A stretch of DNA of 64,000 bases from Epithemia pelagica (lineage: Eukaryota; Bacillariophyta; Bacillariophyceae; Surirellales; Surirellaceae): positions 3,720,001 through 3,784,000 of the forward strand of contig OX337233.1 in NCBI GenBank assembly GCA_946965045.2, given 5' to 3'. Positions 18,510-29,480 of the stretch are shown piece by piece (the stretch's first letter is position 1; every line of letters begins with the position of its first letter). Both the position numbers and the translations under genes were made by a program. The notes under the pieces were generated by a model. The model saw only the letters and a list, made by a program, of their open reading frames with translations, searched no databases and was not told the DNA's origin.

Positions 18510-19685
18510 TTAGTGGTCCCGTCGTCCTTGTCGGTCCCCTCGGTTTCGTCGGGTAGTAGTCGTAGAATTGCCAGTGGGTTGGGGGGCAGAGGAGGACTGT
18601 TGTTGTTCTTGTTGTTGACGTTGCAAGGTCTTTTTTTGGACACTCCACTCTTTGCGTTGGGCTTCATCGGGACGCAAGCGTTGTCCGTGACGATAACGGG
18701 TGGCTCCCGTGGCCTTGACCTGCCAATACTCAGTGTCCGTGTGGCCATTGCCACCACAGTCGTCGTCTGTTTCGTCCTTGTCGTCGTCTTCGTCTTTTTC
18801 CAGAGTGGGACTCAAGACGGACCCTTGTCGTCGTGGTCCTCCCCCTTTGTGTTGTTGTTGCATTCGCCAGGCTCGCTTGTCCTGGACCGACCACAAAGTC
18901 TTTGATGGTTCGAGGACTTGGACCGCGATCGGGCGACGAGGTCGAGTGGTGGGTGCTGGTCGAGCGTGAATTCTGGTGGTGAGAAGACTGACGTCCTTGG
19001 ATTGTAATTGTTGTTTGTGATGCGCTTGGGCAATGCGATCCTTCCACGATAAAGTGGTGGCAGTGGCCATGGTGGACAGAGAATGGACCGAGGCGACACT
19101 GGAAAGCAGGGCAAAACTCGAAGAATCACAGTCAGTGTTGTTGTCGTCGTCCTTGTGGTCGTCGTTCTTGTTGTCAGGAGTCGTTGTCTGTTTCGTGTCT
19201 TGATTTTCCTGTTTTGGTTCTTGGTTTGTTTCATTGTCGTCCAGTGGTTCCTCGACGACAATCACCGAGGGTTGGTCGTCCAACTCGTGTTCTTGATGAC
19301 AAGGACTGTGGTCGTTGTCCTTGTCATTGTTGTCGTTCTGTGCGTTGGGGCAATCCACGACAACGATTGGGACCTGGTCGTCGGTTGTGAAAACCGTTTG
19401 ATTCGTCGTCGTCACGTTGGTCGATCGAGGCTCGTTCGTCTTTTTGTCGTCTTCCACTGTCGTGGTAGTCGTCGTATGGATCCAATCGTCTTCTTCTTCT
19501 TCTTCTTCTTCATTCCAAAGGCACTCCCATTCCTCCTCGTCGTCGTGCACGGTCGTGTTGTGTTTGTGGTTCTTGTGGCTGTTGCTACTGCTATTGCTGC
19601 GATTGTCCACATTGTGCTCGTCGGCCGCCTTGGTCTCTGCATGTGTGGACCATTGCGGCTGCTGCTGTTCCTCCAATGGAGACAT
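18510..19685 (-). CDS. Acidic low-complexity hypothetical protein
   Basis: A 391-residue uninterrupted frame, not recognised. The first 190 residues are Glu/Asp/Asn/Thr-rich, with a polyglutamate run encoded by GAA repeats. The middle has a short ordered-looking segment (SWKDRIAQAHHKQQLQSKDV) and RPRRPIAVQVLEPSKTLWSVQDKRAWRM. The C-terminus is basic and Gln-rich, with EYWQVKATGATRYRHGQRLRP. WQVK…TRYRHG and the basic tail suggest nucleic-acid contact, but that is a guess. It is divergent from the FCP gene across 19686-20184. Confidence 0.65.
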   Translation of the reverse strand: MSPLEEQQQPQWSTHAETKAADEHNVDNRSNSSSNSHKNHKHNTTVHDDEEEWECLWNEEEEEEEDDWIHTTTTTTVEDDKKTNEPRSTNVTTTNQTVFTTDDQVPIVVVDCPNAQNDNNDKDNDHSPCHQEHELDDQPSVIVVEEPLDDNETNQEPKQENQDTKQTTTPDNKNDDHKDDDNNTDCDSSSFALLSSVASVHSLSTMATATTLSWKDRIAQAHHKQQLQSKDVSLLTTRIHARPAPTTRPRRPIAVQVLEPSKTLWSVQDKRAWRMQQQHKGGGPRRQGSVLSPTLEKDEDDDKDETDDDCGGNGHTDTEYWQVKATGATRYRHGQRLRPDEAQRKEWSVQKKTLQRQQQEQQQSSSAPQPTGNSTTTTRRNRGDRQGRRDH

Positions 19686-20184
19686 GGAGGAGGTGTTGTT
19701 GTTGGTGTTGTTGTTGGTGTTGTTGGTGGTTATTTTCTGTGGGGGTTGACCTATTCGAAGCGTTGGTATCTACAAACAATAGACTTTCTAGTAGGAAAGG
19801 TGTGTCGCGTTGTCGTCTTGTTTTGTGTTGCGAGTAGAATTACTCCTCTATACCGTAGAACATGGTGCAGTCCAATCGCATAATGGTTGTGGTCTGCGGT
19901 GGCAATGGCAATACGTCTCGTGAATGGAATCTGGGGGCGAAGAATCTGCCGATGTGGTCGACTGTTGCGCGAGTGACGGACGATGACAGACAGCCATTCA
20001 ACGGAAGCAAATCTTGAACCCAAAGATACGGAGCAGCACTTCAACCCAACTGTTTCTATACAGATTAAGGTTATAGTTTACAGTTTATGGCACAGTTCAT
20101 GACATCCTTCTCCCCACGACGACCGTATCCTCCCAAACTCTCATTCGTCTCACAATATAACTTTGTCCAACCATCATCCTCAAC
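19686..20184. promoter_or_regulatory. Divergent promoter region between the acidic protein gene and FCP
   Basis: A 499-bp gap between start codons on opposite strands, so it must hold both promoters. The 60 bp before the FCP ATG are pyrimidine-rich with CA/TC steps, as in many diatom 5' leaders. No TATA box or known light-response element is identified with confidence. Confidence 0.5.
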
Positions 20185-20778
20185 ATGAAGTCTGCCATCT
20201 TTGCCTCCCTTGTTGCTTCGGCCGCTGCCTTTGCCCCGGCTTCCCAAAAGGCCTCCTCCACGGCCTTGAACGCGTTTGAAAATGAAGTGGGTGCCACTCC
20301 TCCCTTGGACTTTTTTGATCCCCTCGGCTTGGTCAAGGATGGCAAACAAGACCGCTTTGACCGCTTGCGTTCCGTCGAAATCAAGCATGGCCGCATTTCC
20401 ATGTTGGCCGTGGTCGGATACTTGACGACGGAAGCTGGCAACCGCTTGTCGGGTGACATTGACTTTTCGGGAACCAGCTTTGAGTCCATTCCCAGTGGCT
20501 TTGCCGCCTTGACGGCCATTCCCCCAGAAGGCCTGGCCCAAATTGTCGCCTTTATTGGCTTTTTGGAACTCTTTGTCATGAAAGATGTCAAGGGTACGGG
20601 CGAATTTGTCGGTGATTTCCGCAATGGCTTTATTGATTTTGGCTGGGACAGTTTTGATGAAGAAACCAAATTGGACAAGCGCAACATTGAATTGAATCAA
20701 GGACGGGCCGCCATGATGGGCATTCTCGCACTCATGGTCCATGAACAATTGGGTGTCTCCCTCATTCCTCCTCAATAA
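20185..20778 (+). CDS. Lhcf: Fucoxanthin-chlorophyll a/c-binding protein
   Basis: A 197-residue light-harvesting antenna protein of the thylakoid that binds chlorophyll a, c and fucoxanthin. The N-terminus MKSAIFASLVASAAAFAPAS is a signal peptide ending in the AFAP motif that directs diatom preproteins through four plastid membranes. Helix 1 has the chlorophyll-binding EIKHGRISMLAVVGYL, helix 2 is LAQIVAFIGFLELFVM, and helix 3 has ELNQGRAAMMGILALM. Length and motifs fit the Lhcf class (major FCP) rather than Lhcr or Lhcx. The frame is intronless, with an ATG in a typical context (TCAACATG). Many copies of this family are usual in diatoms, so the exact orthologue is uncertain. Confidence 0.95.
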   Translation: MKSAIFASLVASAAAFAPASQKASSTALNAFENEVGATPPLDFFDPLGLVKDGKQDRFDRLRSVEIKHGRISMLAVVGYLTTEAGNRLSGDIDFSGTSFESIPSGFAALTAIPPEGLAQIVAFIGFLELFVMKDVKGTGEFVGDFRNGFIDFGWDSFDEETKLDKRNIELNQGRAAMMGILALMVHEQLGVSLIPPQ

Positions 20779-21672
20779 ATATGAACTACCTTTGAAACTG
20801 GTTGGGAACGAAATGTCCATGGTCCACACAAAAAGTGAATCTTTGTCGGGGCGTGAGGCATTCGTGTGTTCCGTTTGGGGAACGGAGACTGGATCTCAGT
20901 TTTTGGAAGCTACACCTCTAGGATGAGCCGTAAGAACTATAGACGCCACTCCTATCGTGTGTTTAATGGATGTACCAAACATGAGTGTTTTGTAGAGGCA
21001 CGTGGATTGCCAAGGCCCATTCCGGACTGTGTAGAACCTCTGAGACGTTGGCAGTGCACAAAACCCGTTCACACAAACGAAAGTGCAATCGACACCCAGC
21101 CGAGTGGCGACAATTCTGGGACATGGAGAGCCGAAACACTACTACACTAGGTAGGTAGTCCAAAACCCACTCCAAGACGAGGTTCCAAGCTTGCGCGCAG
21201 TACATCATCCCATTCTGTTGTTCGACCCAAAGTCTTTTGTAGAACCGGAACGCGTCGTATTATATACCGTCTACGTCTATCCAATAGGCATATCATTGAT
21301 TGCATCGGTCCCCGAAGAGGACATCTGGCCGCTGTCCGTTTTAAAGCGACTCAGAAACGACTCATTGGACACGTAGGACCGATGCCCCCGAGATCCCTGC
21401 GTAGCCATTCAAAGCTTCCGAACGGTGGCAAATCCAAGTCCACATTTTAGTAAAGCGGCGGAGAGATTGAGAGTTGTGTGAGAGGGACGAGGGATAGTAT
21501 GTGGTGGTGACAACGTTCTCTGGAACAACAGTTCTCAACCAGTTTTACTAGATTCTCCATTGAGATTGTGTCAGACCTTCTGTGCTGCCTTCCATGAATG
21601 CTCTTTAAGAGAACACCTCACGACGGATCCAAAGTTACGCACGATTGTGGTTGTCGTTGTTGTTTCTTCTAA
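20779..21672. other. Intergenic, no gene seen
   Basis: About 890 bp between the FCP stop and the TAZ-finger gene. Only short frames without recognisable motifs. Confidence 0.5.
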
Positions 21673-23439
21673 ATGGTTGGGATCGATCACCATGTGGTCG
21701 ACCATGGGTTCCCTACCACTTGTAGTACGACAACGTTAGCTGCAACAGCACGAGCAGGAAATGGCTCCGATCCATCAACCGTTCATGCCAGGAGTCATCA
21801 TCCAAAGCAGGAGGAGGAGAACCGCAAGAACAACGCTGTTGTTGCGGCTTCCTTGTCATTGAAAACCCCCCAAGATGGAAAGCAGCGCATGGATGCCTTG
21901 TCGTCGTCCGCTTTGGAGCAACCACTACAATCGGAAGCACCACCATCCGCGCCAGGCATGATGAGTCGAGGAGGACGCATGCGTTCGCAATCAGTGGCCT
22001 CGACACAACCCAGTGTGGAAACCGTCGTTGTCAAGGCCAAACGAGCAGCCTCCACCTTGTGGACCTTGTTGCATGCCAAGGTACGTGTCCTGGATTTTAT
22101 GTTGTGGAGTAGTGTGTGAGAGTATTTGGTTCCGGACTTTTTTCCTCACCTAAAATGTATCTCATTGTGTTTGGGTTGTGTTTGGTGTCATGTCTCATGG
22201 ATTCTTTCTATTATACGTTTTCTCTAGAATTGTGTCTTGCCCCCGGAATCCTCATGTCGCCATGCCGGGTGTCGGGAAGCCAAGCTATTACATTTGCATC
22301 TCAAATCCTGTCCAGCTGCACACTCATCATCCTTGGGCAATTTTGTGTCGTGTCCGACGCATGGATGCGATCAAGCCCGCAAACTCTTGGCCCATTATCG
22401 TCAGTGTCGTCAAGCCCGACGACGCGAACTGACTGGTGCTGGCAGTCGTAGTACTGGGTTGTTGCGAGGTGCCAGTGCGCAACCCGTCTGTTTGGTCTGT
22501 TCGCTCGTGGCCCGACAGGCACGATCCACCTTGTGGGCGACCCACAAATCCACATCCCTAACGACGACAACATCATCATCATCATCGACCATGACGACGA
22601 CGACAAGGTATTCCAGTGTCTCCTTGCCCAAATCCTTGGCACCCGGCTTGGTGGTGCGGCCCGTGGGAACAGCACGAGCAACAGTACCCCAAGAACCACA
22701 GAATGTCTCCTTGCCACGACATGGAATCCAGGGTGGTGGCAACAATCCTCCGTTCCACACGAATTCTATGAGTGGTAGTACGACGACGAAGGGTCACCCT
22801 TCTTCCAGCAATAAGAAGGGACGTCGAATTATCTCGTCCTTTGTCTTGGAAAAAGAACCAGCCAGTAGTACTAGTACGAATCAGGGAATGGTACCAACCA
22901 GACAATTGCCGCTGCCACAAGCCTCGACCCAAGTTTCTGTATTGTCATCATCCTTCCAACCAGCAGCAGCAATCGTTGCTGCGCAACAAGAATCGTCATC
23001 ACCAAGGCATCCACAACCACTGAATGGACAACGACCACAAGAATCCTTGGCCTCTATGTCATTTCACCCGGATGCTTCCACGATTCCTCATGGAGGAGGA
23101 GGATGGGGCATGCCTCCTCCCGCTCCACGCATGGGTAGCAGCAGCAGTAGCATGGTTGCCAGTGCTGCTGGTGCGTCCTCGGTTCTTCCTGCGTCATTCT
23201 CGTTGTCCCCCAATGCTACTACGACTTCCCTTTCGGATGATGTGGCCCTGGACCCCCTGTCCCTCCTTTCGGGACCTGCTGGTGCTCCGTCTCTGGTGGT
23301 TGCTGCTGCTCCGGTTGTGGTTGGCAACCCCTCGTACCATCCATTGCGGCCTGGACGCAAACTCGAGGCCATTGCTGAAGACGTTGCTGCAGCCGCAGCA
23401 GCATCCCCCTCCTTGATTGGGACTCCTCCTCCGCCATGA
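21673..23439 (+). CDS. TAZ-type zinc-finger protein, two exons
   Basis: Predicted protein-interaction factor carrying one TAZ zinc finger, a fold best known from CBP/p300 transcriptional co-activators. Exon 1 is 21673-22080, the intron 22081-22227 (GTACGT…CTCTAG), exon 2 22228-23439; phase-0 splicing gives 539 residues. The finger spans about residues 127-200: TLWTLLHAK-NCVLPPESSCRH (the intron falls between HAK and NC), AGCREAKLLHLHLKSC, then CPTHGC and KLLAHYRQC. These His/Cys sets fit the three HCCC zinc modules of a TAZ domain. A further QPVCLVC motif follows. The rest is Ser/Pro/Ala/Gln-rich and likely disordered. No acetyltransferase, bromodomain or KIX region is present, so this is not a full CBP. 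Nuclear action is inferred. Confidence 0.82.
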
Positions 23440-23669
23440 CACACACACACACACACAAGTCAAGGAGAGGAGAGGATGCCATAGACTCTCTACTGTGGAC
23501 ATGGTCCATTGATCTAAACCATACTCCTAGCTAGAGGAGTAGGTAGTATACGAGTATACAATAGCATGGATAGTATTGCAGCATCTTATTAGGGTCTGTC
23601 CGTCCGTCGTCCCTGTGCCACTCATCGCACATCTGAACAAAAAAAAAAAAAAGAGTCGAGAGAAAGAAC

Positions 23670-25430
23670 ATGACGACGACGACGACATCAACGACTGCTG
23701 CTGCATCCAACGGTTCGAATGCCACAGCAGCACCCTCTGCCACAGCAATATCAGGCTCGGGTCCTAAACCAAGCACAGCCACATCGTCCTCCTTGTCCAC
23801 ATCTGCAACAACCAACAACAACAATACTCCTACTCCAAATCCTACTACGAATAGCCAACCGCAAAACCCCTCGGGCCACGTGTGGGAAGAAACCAATGTG
23901 GGTCATACCTGGGAATCGGCCGTACAAGAAGACGATCAGGGTCGCATTGTGGTGCAAGGAGATGGTCGCAATGCATCGTTATCATCCTTATTAAAACATC
24001 GTCGTCGTCGGTTGGAACAAAATAATGCCTCCTTACGGCACAAACGCTTGCGACGAGACATGATTCGTTACTTGTATCTCGTGTTGGATGCCAGTCGATG
24101 GATGATGGTCAAAGATCCCACCTTGCCACCGGGAACCCGCTTGGAAGTGACGGTCGAATTGGTGCGAGAATTTGCCAAGGTCTTTCTCGATGAAAATCCA
24201 CTCTCCCAGCTCGGCATTGTCTGGGTCCGTCAGGGCGAAGCCGAACTCGTGTCGCCCCTCAGCAGTCATTTCGCGCCGCACGAGACGGCTTTGCAATCGC
24301 TGCTCGACTATGTCAATTCCGGCCACGACGCTGGCGGTGGCGGCGAATTTAGTTTGCAAAATGGCTTGGAAGTGGCTGGTCGGAGTTTGGGTCATCAACC
24401 CCGCCATGCCAGTCGCGAAATTGTCGTCGTCGCCGCTGCCTTGTCCACCTGCGATCCGGGGTGCAACTTGTTGGCCGATACCTTGCCCCGGTTGCAACAG
24501 GCGCACATTCGTGTGTCGTATTATCACTTGGCGGCCGAATTGTACGTGAGTCGCAAATTGGCGACGGAAACGGGTGGATGTGCCAGTGTCTGTTTGGATC
24601 GAACCCAATTTCGCGATTGGTTGTGGAATCAAACGGTACCGCCCCCGCAAACCACTAGCACTACAAATACCAATACTACAATCACAAATTGGTGTGAAAT
24701 GGTCCGCATGGGCTTTCCCAGTCGCACCGTTTCGGCCATTCCGTCCTTGGTGCATGGCACGGCCACCAAACAAGTGTTGGGGACCTCGTGGTCGAGTGGA
24801 ATAACTAATACAGGTACAGGTACTAGTGCAACTAGTACGAACCAATCGTCGTCCAGTAAGTCCACCGTGTGGTTGGCCCGGACGGCCTATACCTGTCCAC
24901 AATGTCAAGCCAAAAATGCCAGTTTGCCCACGGATTGTGCCGTCTGTGGATTGAAATTGGTGGTGGCACCGCACTTGGCTCGATCCTTTCATCACTTGTT
25001 TCCGGTACCACCCTTTGCCCAAATATTGGTGATGGAAGACGAACCAGAGCAAGAGGATAAGGACCCACAAGCCCCCGCCGACGACAAGAAGAAGAAGAAA
25101 AAGACCAACAACAACAACAACAAGTCTACATCGTCTTCGGCGCTCGTGTCGTCATCCTCTTCCTCTTCCCCATCCCCACTGTCCTTGACCAAGGATTTGT
25201 TGTTGGATTCTTCCTTGGACGATACCTGTTGTTTTGCCTGTACCCGCCCCTTGTGGGCCCCCAAGCCCACCACCAGCAACACGAATGATGTCAACAACAA
25301 TACTACTACTTTGTATGAATGGCTCCGCTTTGCCTGTCCCGACTGTCACAATGTCTTTTGTTTTGATTGCGATGCCTTTTTGCACGAACGATTGCACAAT
25401 TGTCCCGGATGTTTGGCCGTTCGGTCCTAA
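23670..25430 (+). CDS. GTF2H2: TFIIH core subunit Ssl1 / p44
   Basis: A 586-residue subunit of general transcription and nucleotide-excision-repair factor TFIIH; p44/Ssl1 stimulates the XPD helicase. After a 65-residue Thr/Ser/Asn-rich leader comes GHTWESAVQED, then the von Willebrand A domain (about residues 130-330): YLYLVLDASRWMMVKD, LDENPLSQLGIVWVRQGEAE, ASREIVVVAAALSTCDPGC and CEMVRMGFP near its end. The zinc module follows (CPQCQAK…CAVCGLKLV), ending in LARSFHHLFPVPPF. The C-terminal RING-like C4C4 domain is CCFACTRPL … FACPDCHNVFCFDCDAFLHE … CPGC. Lys and Ser runs separate the zinc domains. The family match is very strong. The frame is intronless; an A-rich run precedes the ATG. Confidence 0.95.
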   Translation: MTTTTTSTTAAASNGSNATAAPSATAISGSGPKPSTATSSSLSTSATTNNNNTPTPNPTTNSQPQNPSGHVWEETNVGHTWESAVQEDDQGRIVVQGDGRNASLSSLLKHRRRRLEQNNASLRHKRLRRDMIRYLYLVLDASRWMMVKDPTLPPGTRLEVTVELVREFAKVFLDENPLSQLGIVWVRQGEAELVSPLSSHFAPHETALQSLLDYVNSGHDAGGGGEFSLQNGLEVAGRSLGHQPRHASREIVVVAAALSTCDPGCNLLADTLPRLQQAHIRVSYYHLAAELYVSRKLATETGGCASVCLDRTQFRDWLWNQTVPPPQTTSTTNTNTTITNWCEMVRMGFPSRTVSAIPSLVHGTATKQVLGTSWSSGITNTGTGTSATSTNQSSSSKSTVWLARTAYTCPQCQAKNASLPTDCAVCGLKLVVAPHLARSFHHLFPVPPFAQILVMEDEPEQEDKDPQAPADDKKKKKKTNNNNNKSTSSSALVSSSSSSSPSPLSLTKDLLLDSSLDDTCCFACTRPLWAPKPTTSNTNDVNNNTTTLYEWLRFACPDCHNVFCFDCDAFLHERLHNCPGCLAVRS

Positions 25431-26160
25431 CAAACGAATACTATATATTGTATTGCTATTGTGGAGTGCCGAATCCAGAACAAATGGGGAGGAACAAACG
25501 AACCAAAGAGGGAGTGTGTGTATGGGCCATTTACTCTCATCATGATTCTATTGGGAGTCGAACGAGACGGAGAACCGGATGCTTCTTCTTCTCTTTGAAT
25601 TGCAAAGAGAAGGGTACAGTGATCACGATTGCGTTCGATTGTTGACAAATCCATTCGTACGAATCTTTTTCGACACAGGCTTGCAACAAGAGCAAGGTCT
25701 TTTTGCTCCTTGTTGTGACAGCACAAACGACAATCCCATACACACACACAAAACAATGCTGGAACAAGAATTACTTGTGGTCATCCGAATATGTACTATA
25801 CCGAATCCAGAACGAATATAGAGGGAGGAAACGCATCCGAAATGGTATTGTATTCGATTCCGAGTCGAAGCTGGTATTCGATACGAATTTGACATGATTG
25901 ACAATGGATGCAACAGTCTTCTTCTTCCTCCCTTTTCTGAGCCAGATTCCCACCTGGATCAGTTCCAAAGCATCTCGTCCTCCTGGTCGGTGTCTCACTC
26001 CCGTGGAACCCGTGCCATGCGCTCGCCTACTCTTACAATCAAGCGCAGCCTATAGGTAACCCAAATGCCAATGGGACAAATGAGGCTAGCGATCAGGAGT
26101 TTCCGTTCCTTCGCTTGCATTTTCACATGACCAAAAGGCTGCAGCGATTTAGTTGCAGAA
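25431..26160. other. Intergenic, no gene seen
   Basis: Short frames only. The octamer AATCCAGAAC occurs at both about 25470 and about 25800, but no larger repeat is evident. Confidence 0.4.
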
Positions 26161-28650
26161 TAATTCACAGGACACCCACCGGAACGCAAGAGACATGCAA
26201 AGGTTGGACAATTTTCGGACATTTTCTGGGTACAAATAATGATTCCATGGAGCGCAAACGCGTCTTGATCGGAGAGCAGTTCCGGAAGGACCAAATGTGC
26301 ATTCAAAATGACCCCGTATTCGTGATTGCTACAAGAGACTTTGACGGAGAGCTACAGAGGGGACCTTGGATGAAGTTTGCCTTGTTCTAAATTCTGGAGC
26401 GGAGGATTTCGCCGAGTTTCATGATTTGGAGGACAAAGAGAACAATGGGAACGACGACGAAGAGGTGGGAACTTTATGGTGGGGCCCTGAGGATGATGTG
26501 GATGAACATGATGACTGGCTAGGCAACTCACAGTATTCGTAGGATAGCTGCCCAATCATCGTAATAGATACTCAAGAAAGGAGATGGGCACATTCAACGA
26601 AAAAATTGGCATTGTTCCACGAAACGATCCACATGGCTCCTCGGGAGACATTGTACGACACGGAGATAAGTCTTGGCTTTGACTTTTGGAGGATGTTCGT
26701 GCTGAAGGCCCATATTCCCTTCCTCATCTGACCAATCGATACGCTCATTTGTTGCTGTTTGGATAGTCGGGGAGACGCACTCCATTGCCAAGATAGTTTG
26801 TGTTGCGGATTCCCTATCGTCCACGGATGAACGGATTTGGACAGGCGGCCATGGAAAACGTTGGCTGCTCCAATGACTGGAGTTGAGTGATGGGTAATAC
26901 TCAAAGTCGAAAGCGATCTAAATTTATGGTTCCGACTGCCAGACAAGGAAACTTGTGCTCCTCGGACTTCTGTCGTCGATGGGCGCACAAACTTGGGGCA
27001 CATGATACTCAAACTCTTGGAGCAGAATCCATTGGTGGTTCGAGTGGCGCCACGGATGGCTCACATAGTCACAGGTCCAGTGTTCGTCGTCATTCCTGCC
27101 GTAAACTCAACCATACTTTGTGACCGGCTGTTCCATGGTCCCCTGTTTCGCCACCTCCACACGAAACGCACACACCAAAGGTCCTGAACGCCGCAGCTGC
27201 CACACAAACAACTGTAGTAGCGGTCAATGTCCTCCAACTCGACCTCGTTGCCATGCGCCCAAAAGTCGCCCTGGAACGACGCAAAAACTTGATTGATGGA
27301 GGCGTTCCAGATCGGTTCGGTATCGTATAGCCTTGCCAGCCCTCCTCGATTCGTCGTCTGACACGCGACGCAACAAGAGCAGCAACAACACGAACAAATT
27401 GGAGCCTCTTGTCAATCTCAAGGTGGATTCGTTTGGGGTCGTCTCACCAACCACCGCCGGGACCCTTGGAGGTTCCCTGACTGTGGTTGTGGACCATGGT
27501 GACGGCGACAATCGTACACAACCGTGTCGACAAGTCTTGTCGTTGTCCTTTCAAAATTTGCCTCCGGTACGACCGTGGAACATGAGACCGGTCCTGTGGC
27601 AGTCCAGGCATCAGCCTACGATACCATGGTGGCATCCTTGTGGGTGTACCACTTTTTTGTTCCCACTGCTACTACAAGGACGACGATCCAAACTACAACC
27701 ACAACAACACTATTACGTTGGAGCAGTATGAGTTGCACATGAATATTCTGGAACAACGAGTCTACTACTAAGTAGTCCCCAGCAAGGTTGTTCTTTTGTG
27801 AAGAGTGTACCATATCACAACGACACCAGTGTGTGGTCCAAGCACTTTCTGGAGACGCAAAATGTCATTGGTTTGGATTGGGTCACAGTGCAATCCGGAC
27901 ACCGGAACGCCATACGATACGCAGAGAATTCGCACTTTCGAGGAGCCCGAAGGATCACACAACGGAATATATACCATTCCATCGTCGGACGATGGCGCTC
28001 TTTGTAGTCTTGCAATATCGTGTACGCCTATAGCGAGAGTAACAAGAAAACTCAAAATTGCTCTTGGTTGGTGGAACACAAGTCGTCGTCGTTGCGCAAA
28101 TCAGCCGTCGAACATGCCGATTTGGCAGCAGTCATGACGACTGCACCCGCTTGATCCTCCACTTGCTCGGTTGGGTATCTCGCCGACACATGGATATCTT
28201 CTCCTCTAAACAATTTGCGGTACATTTTTTCTCAACTAGGGTCCATGTGCATTACATCAAGATTATTCAACACTACTATTGATTCCATCGGCTGCATGAC
28301 TTGGCAATCAACACTCCGTCTCACCCCCCACATGGACCAAATTTTTCATCGTTCACATGAATTGCAGCCTTGTTATCCAGGTGTTGTTGTGGTTCTCCCC
28401 AATTGTGATTCCTTCCTTCCACCACATGTGGTGTTCGTCCAGCTTGTCGTCAAGCATGGCTCTTCCAATCACCTTGATCTTGAAAGAGTCTGCTTCCCCT
28501 CTCCTTTATCCGTCCAAAGCAAGGTCAAAGGAATATTGCTACTTGAAACGATGCTAATAATTGAGGTGAAGTGTCCGCTCATCACGATTGTCACTGGACG
28601 GATTTTGGATTCTTGTTGTTGTTGTTGTTGGAGGCAATGGGTCATTTGAC
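26161..28650 (+). pseudogene. Decayed coding region(s) on the plus strand, unidentified
   Basis: Protein-like stretches appear in changing plus-strand frames without a full-length ORF. Examples: acidic EDFAEFHDLEDKENNG, ending at a stop after 26540; LGHMILKLLEQNPLVVRVAP near 27000; TQTTVVAVNVLQLDLVAMRP near 27210; LEPLVNLKVDSFGVVSPTTA near 27410; YDTMVASLWVYHFFVPTATT near 27620; NNTITLEQYELHMNILEQRV near 27740; and SVWSKHFLETQNVIGLDWVT near 27850. At least four frame changes occur between 27200 and 27900. No family is recognised. An intron-rich gene is possible but the shifts lack clear splice sites. Confidence 0.35.
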
Positions 28651-29081
28651 TCTTGCCGGACAAAAAGAACCAGATGGGAGACAAGTCGAGTCTCATTGGT
28701 CAGAGCGTCTCATTCGGAGGAGAACCAGAACGGTCTTGGCTCTACTAGATGATCGAGACAACAAATCGAAGAACAAGGTTGGATTCCAACCAGTCGCACC
28801 ACTGTCAACTTGAAGAAGAATCCAACCGATTGGCCCGCCGAACAGGTTCGTTCCCATGGATACTGGACGACGACGACGACAAGGAAGAAACTCCCGTTCC
28901 CCTGGGGAATTTTAGGAAAGTATTCACAGTGTGATAGTTTCCAAGCGCCTCCCCTCATGTGGCAGCTCTGCTTGACCATCATGCTTTTTTCCCCTTGATG
29001 GTGTCGTCAAGCTTTTTTCGTTCCAATGGAACGAAGAAGCAAGACCCAATCGTTCCAACCAGCTGGAACGAGTTCTTCTTT

Positions 29082-29182
29082 CGCGCCTAGTAGTATCCAT
29101 CTTGTTGTTTGCCACATACATTGCATACATGTTTGATATGCAATGTATGGGGCAAACATCAAGATGGATACTACTATGCGCG
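29082..29182. repeat. 101-bp near-perfect hairpin (46-bp arms)
   Basis: The left arm 29082-29127 and right arm 29137-29182 are reverse complements except at three positions, with a 9-base loop. The arms begin CGCGC and meet around CATACATTGCATA. It is not inside a recognisable gene. It could be a foldback element, a small MITE-like remnant or a small-RNA precursor. Confidence 0.9.
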
Positions 29183-29360
29183 TGGAAGAAAGATACGATT
29201 TCTGCTCTTGTGTACCTTTTACTCATTGCATACAGTGTCGGATTTCGTGAGAGACTTGGCAGCAATAGTAGTTGCAGTCTCAGCCTGGTCCAGAGACTTT
29301 TGGGCTACATTGGCATTGGCCACTTAGCTCTTTCGTGTTTCGTTCCAACGGCTCTTTCGG

Positions 29361-29480
29361 TTCGGTTGTTCGAGTTCGTACCACAAAGACACCAATGAGC
29401 GTGACTTGTGTGTGTGTGTCGTTCTCTCAAGTACGAACTCACTAGTGTCTTTGTAGTACGAAATCGAACCACAGAGAACC
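29361..29480. repeat. Second inverted repeat, about 25-bp arms
   Basis: GTTCGAGTTCGTACCACAAA near 29367 and the stretch ending GTACGAAATCGAAC near 29467 are reverse complements with about two mismatches over 25 bp, separated by about 55 bp. It lies 180 bp after the larger hairpin. The surroundings (28651-30179) otherwise show no supportable gene. Confidence 0.7.

Noticed and set aside
19083-19883. 266-codon plus-strand frame, Val-rich
   Set aside because: Antisense to the acidic protein gene; Asp/Asn codons read backwards give Val runs.
24033-25070. 345-codon minus-strand frame
   Set aside because: Antisense to the TFIIH p44 gene.
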